Notes under the pieces: generated by a model
Seen by the model: only the letters and a program-made list of their open reading frames with translations
Told to the model about the DNA's origin: nothing
Databases searched by the model: none
Translations under genes and position numbers: made by a program
Part shown: positions 32,214-33,893 of the stretch, piece after piece
Position numbering within the stretch: the stretch's first letter is position 1
Layout of the letters: each line of letters starts with the position of its first letter
From: Desulfobacterales bacterium S7086C20
GTDB taxonomy: Bacteria; Desulfobacterota; Desulfobacteria; Desulfobacterales; C00003060
Direction: 5' to 3'
DNA length: 33,893 nt
Assembly: GCA_001751075.1 (NCBI GenBank)
Contig: MAVP01000010.1
Coordinates: forward strand, 1-33,893

Positions 32214-33625
32214 TCATTGACGACGACTCTCAGTTGCGCCAAAGCTTCAAGAAACTTTTGACAGAAGAAGGCCATGCCGTAAAGGCCGCACCCACGGGTG
32301 AGACGGGCATCGCCATGGTTCGTGAATCCGTACCTGACCTCGTCGTCACTGATGTGCGTTTGCCTGGAATGAACGGACTTGAAACGTTCAAGACAATACG
32401 GGAAATCGACCCGAAGCTTCCAGTAATTGTGATGACCGCCTTCGGTACTACTGAGACAGCCATTGAAGCTACCAAGCTGGGAGCCTTTGACTATGTGCTA
32501 AAACCCTTCGAGATCCCCGACATCTTGGCCTTGATTGAGCAGGCCCTGGAAGCCGGTCGATTCATGCGCTCTAAGGTGGAAATGGATGTTGCCCCGGATA
32601 CAATCTCTGCCGAGGCCATTATTGGTCGAAGTAAGGCCATGCAGGAAGTATACAAGGCGATAGGCCGTGCAGCCCCTACTGACGCAACGGTGCTTATCCG
32701 AGGCGAGACGGGCACTGGAAAGGAATTAGTAGCTCGTGCAATATATCAGCACAGTCTTCGGGCTGATAAACCTTTCCTTGTGGTCAACTGTGTGGCCATC
32801 CCAGAAACCCTGCTTGAAAGCGAGCTGTTCGGATATGAAAAGGGCGCCTTCACTGGTGCACTCAGTCGTCGAGTGGGGAAGATCCAGCAAGCCCATGGCG
32901 GTACTGTATTCCTTGATGAAATTGGCGACATGCCTTTTGCCATCCAGGCCAAGCTCCTGCGCCTTCTCCAAGAAAAGAGCATTGAACGCCTCGGTAGCCG
33001 CGAGCCCATTCCTGTTGATGTACGAATCATTGCAGCCACAAATCGAGACCTCGAAACGGCCTTAACAGAAGGACGGTTTCGAGAGGATCTTTATTATCGT
33101 CTCAAGGTGGTCAGCCTGTGGCTTCCTTCCCTGCAAGACCGGACTAGCGACATCCCTCTTCTTGCCGATTACTTTCTTGCCAAGTATGCCACCGAAATGG
33201 GTGCCCGCAATCCGGGAATGAGTGAGGAGGCTAAGGTCTTTCTCAGCAATCATCCTTGGCCAGGGCATGTCCGCGAACTGGCTAATGCCATAAACAAGGC
33301 ATTAATCTTTAGCCGGGGGGGACCCGTAAGCATGGAGGATATTTTCCGGGCTGTCGGGCAGGAGCCTGCTTCGGTACAGGCAGACAAAAGCGCGGAGGAT
33401 GTAATCAGTCAATGGATTCGCCGAAGTCTGACCTCCAGTGCTTTTGACAATATGTTCAACGCCTTGGTGGATCAATTTGCCAGTGTGCTAATCACTGAAG
33501 CCCTCAAGCTCACCGGAGGCAACCGCGTCCGTGCAGCCAAGCTCCTCGGTCTTTCCCGGCCTACTCTCCTTTCCAAGATCAAAAAATACCGCCTCAAGAT
33601 AGGAGCCTCAGTCAAGAGCGACTGA
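32198..33625 (+). CDS. Sigma-54-dependent NtrC-family response regulator
   Basis: Three domains in 475 residues: receiver (1-120; Asp9/Asp10, phosphoacceptor Asp52 in VVTDVRLPG), AAA+ sigma-54 activator (about 140-375; Walker A GETGTGKE from 169, GAFTGA at 216-221, Walker B GTVFLDEIGDM), and a C-terminal Fis-type helix-turn-helix (NRVRAAKLLGLSRPTLLSKIKKY, about 443-466). GAFTGA is intact, so it should activate RpoN promoters. The start is TTG with GGGGG 7 nt before it, and it overlaps the kinase gene by 16 nt. The sigma-54 promoter at 29742 is an obvious candidate target. Confidence 0.96.
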   Translation: MGTILIIDDDSQLRQSFKKLLTEEGHAVKAAPTGETGIAMVRESVPDLVVTDVRLPGMNGLETFKTIREIDPKLPVIVMTAFGTTETAIEATKLGAFDYVLKPFEIPDILALIEQALEAGRFMRSKVEMDVAPDTISAEAIIGRSKAMQEVYKAIGRAAPTDATVLIRGETGTGKELVARAIYQHSLRADKPFLVVNCVAIPETLLESELFGYEKGAFTGALSRRVGKIQQAHGGTVFLDEIGDMPFAIQAKLLRLLQEKSIERLGSREPIPVDVRIIAATNRDLETALTEGRFREDLYYRLKVVSLWLPSLQDRTSDIPLLADYFLAKYATEMGARNPGMSEEAKVFLSNHPWPGHVRELANAINKALIFSRGGPVSMEDIFRAVGQEPASVQADKSAEDVISQWIRRSLTSSAFDNMFNALVDQFASVLITEALKLTGGNRVRAAKLLGLSRPTLLSKIKKYRLKIGASVKSD

Positions 33626-33744
33626 CCTGTACGCCGAATTGGCATGGAAACACCTACGATTTTCTCAACCGGATCTAGTTCTTTTGGATCTATTAGCTAT
33701 TCATATGCCGAACAGGTGGGGCTGATCAAGGTGTCAACCCTCCT

Positions 33745-33891
33745 TTATGATTGAATGACGCAGTTCAATTCTTCTTCCAACCACCGCACGTGTTGCATAA
33801 ATTCTTCACGCAAACGGTAAGTCCGCATGTCCGATTGTACATTCAAACGGGGCCAAACTTTACAACTCGTAAAGAATGCTGACAGGCAGCC
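33745..33891 (-). CDS. Possible partial small protein at the window edge
   Basis: Reading from the right edge, a minus-strand frame stays open for 48 codons and ends in MRTYRLREEFMQHVRWLEEELNCVIQS. The amphipathic helix looks protein-like, but it is short, cut by the window and has no recognised family. It may equally be chance. Confidence 0.2.
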   Translation of the reverse strand, partial: GCLSAFFTSCKVWPRLNVQSDMRTYRLREEFMQHVRWLEEELNCVIQS

Positions 33892-33893
33892 GC

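Noticed and set aside
32746-33039. 97- and 81-residue minus-strand ORFs in the NtrC-type gene
   Set aside because: Antisense shadows of the conserved AAA+ domain.

Overview
This window looks like chromosomal sequence from an anaerobic Desulfobacterota (former Deltaproteobacteria) bacterium, probably a sulfate reducer or syntroph relative. That placement is inference. It rests on an Mvh-type [NiFe]-hydrogenase large subunit, an adenylate kinase with a Cys-bearing LID, a thiolase/DUF35 pair, many PAS/GAF histidine kinases and an NtrC-type regulator. No rRNA, tRNA, CRISPR array, phage or complete transposase gene was recognised. All alignments and identity counts were made by eye.

Layout. 1-3.3 kb: the 3' part of a hydrogenase large subunit and a TusA-like protein (+), convergent with a DRTGG-domain protein/oligoribonuclease operon (-). 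3.5-7.9 kb: glycogen branching enzyme, then a thiolase-fold protein coupled to a DUF35 zinc-ribbon/OB-fold protein. 7.9-12 kb (-): a two-gene sensory operon, HDOD-GAF-kinase followed by REC-PAS-kinase-REC. 12.4-13 kb (-): adk. 13.2-23.3 kb (+): rplM-rpsI, infA, argC, truA, archease-rtcB (RNA ligation), nadK, a CPBP protease, a HEAT-repeat membrane protein, a PilZ protein and a half-size GDT1 transporter. 23.4-26.3 kb (-): glucokinase, an ADP-ribosylglycohydrolase and a decayed hicBA toxin-antitoxin pair. 26.7-29.3 kb (-): a signalling cassette of cNMP-binding protein, CBS-ACT protein and GAF kinase. 29.7-33.6 kb (+): a near-perfect sigma-54 promoter before a small Cys-rich ORF, then a PAS kinase/NtrC-type regulator pair.

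The most unusual layer is non-coding. At least four families of short transposase-less elements with imperfect terminal inverted repeats (about 143-235 bp) are scattered through the window, with many solo ends. Two families that differ in their ends and most of their interior share a central GCGACGTAC...TACG(T/C)CTC core. Elements or solo ends sit directly against gene 3' ends and in several cases supply the stop codon. One splits the archease-rtcB pair.

Functionally the genes cover core translation and RNA repair, arginine, NAD and glycogen metabolism, hydrogen metabolism, and dense signal transduction (three kinases plus one hybrid kinase, one sigma-54 activator, cNMP, CBS/ACT and PilZ ligand domains). 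The other item that stands out is the thiolase-fold protein, which lacks the nucleophilic cysteine (Gly at that position) but keeps both C-terminal histidine motifs and its DUF35 partner.
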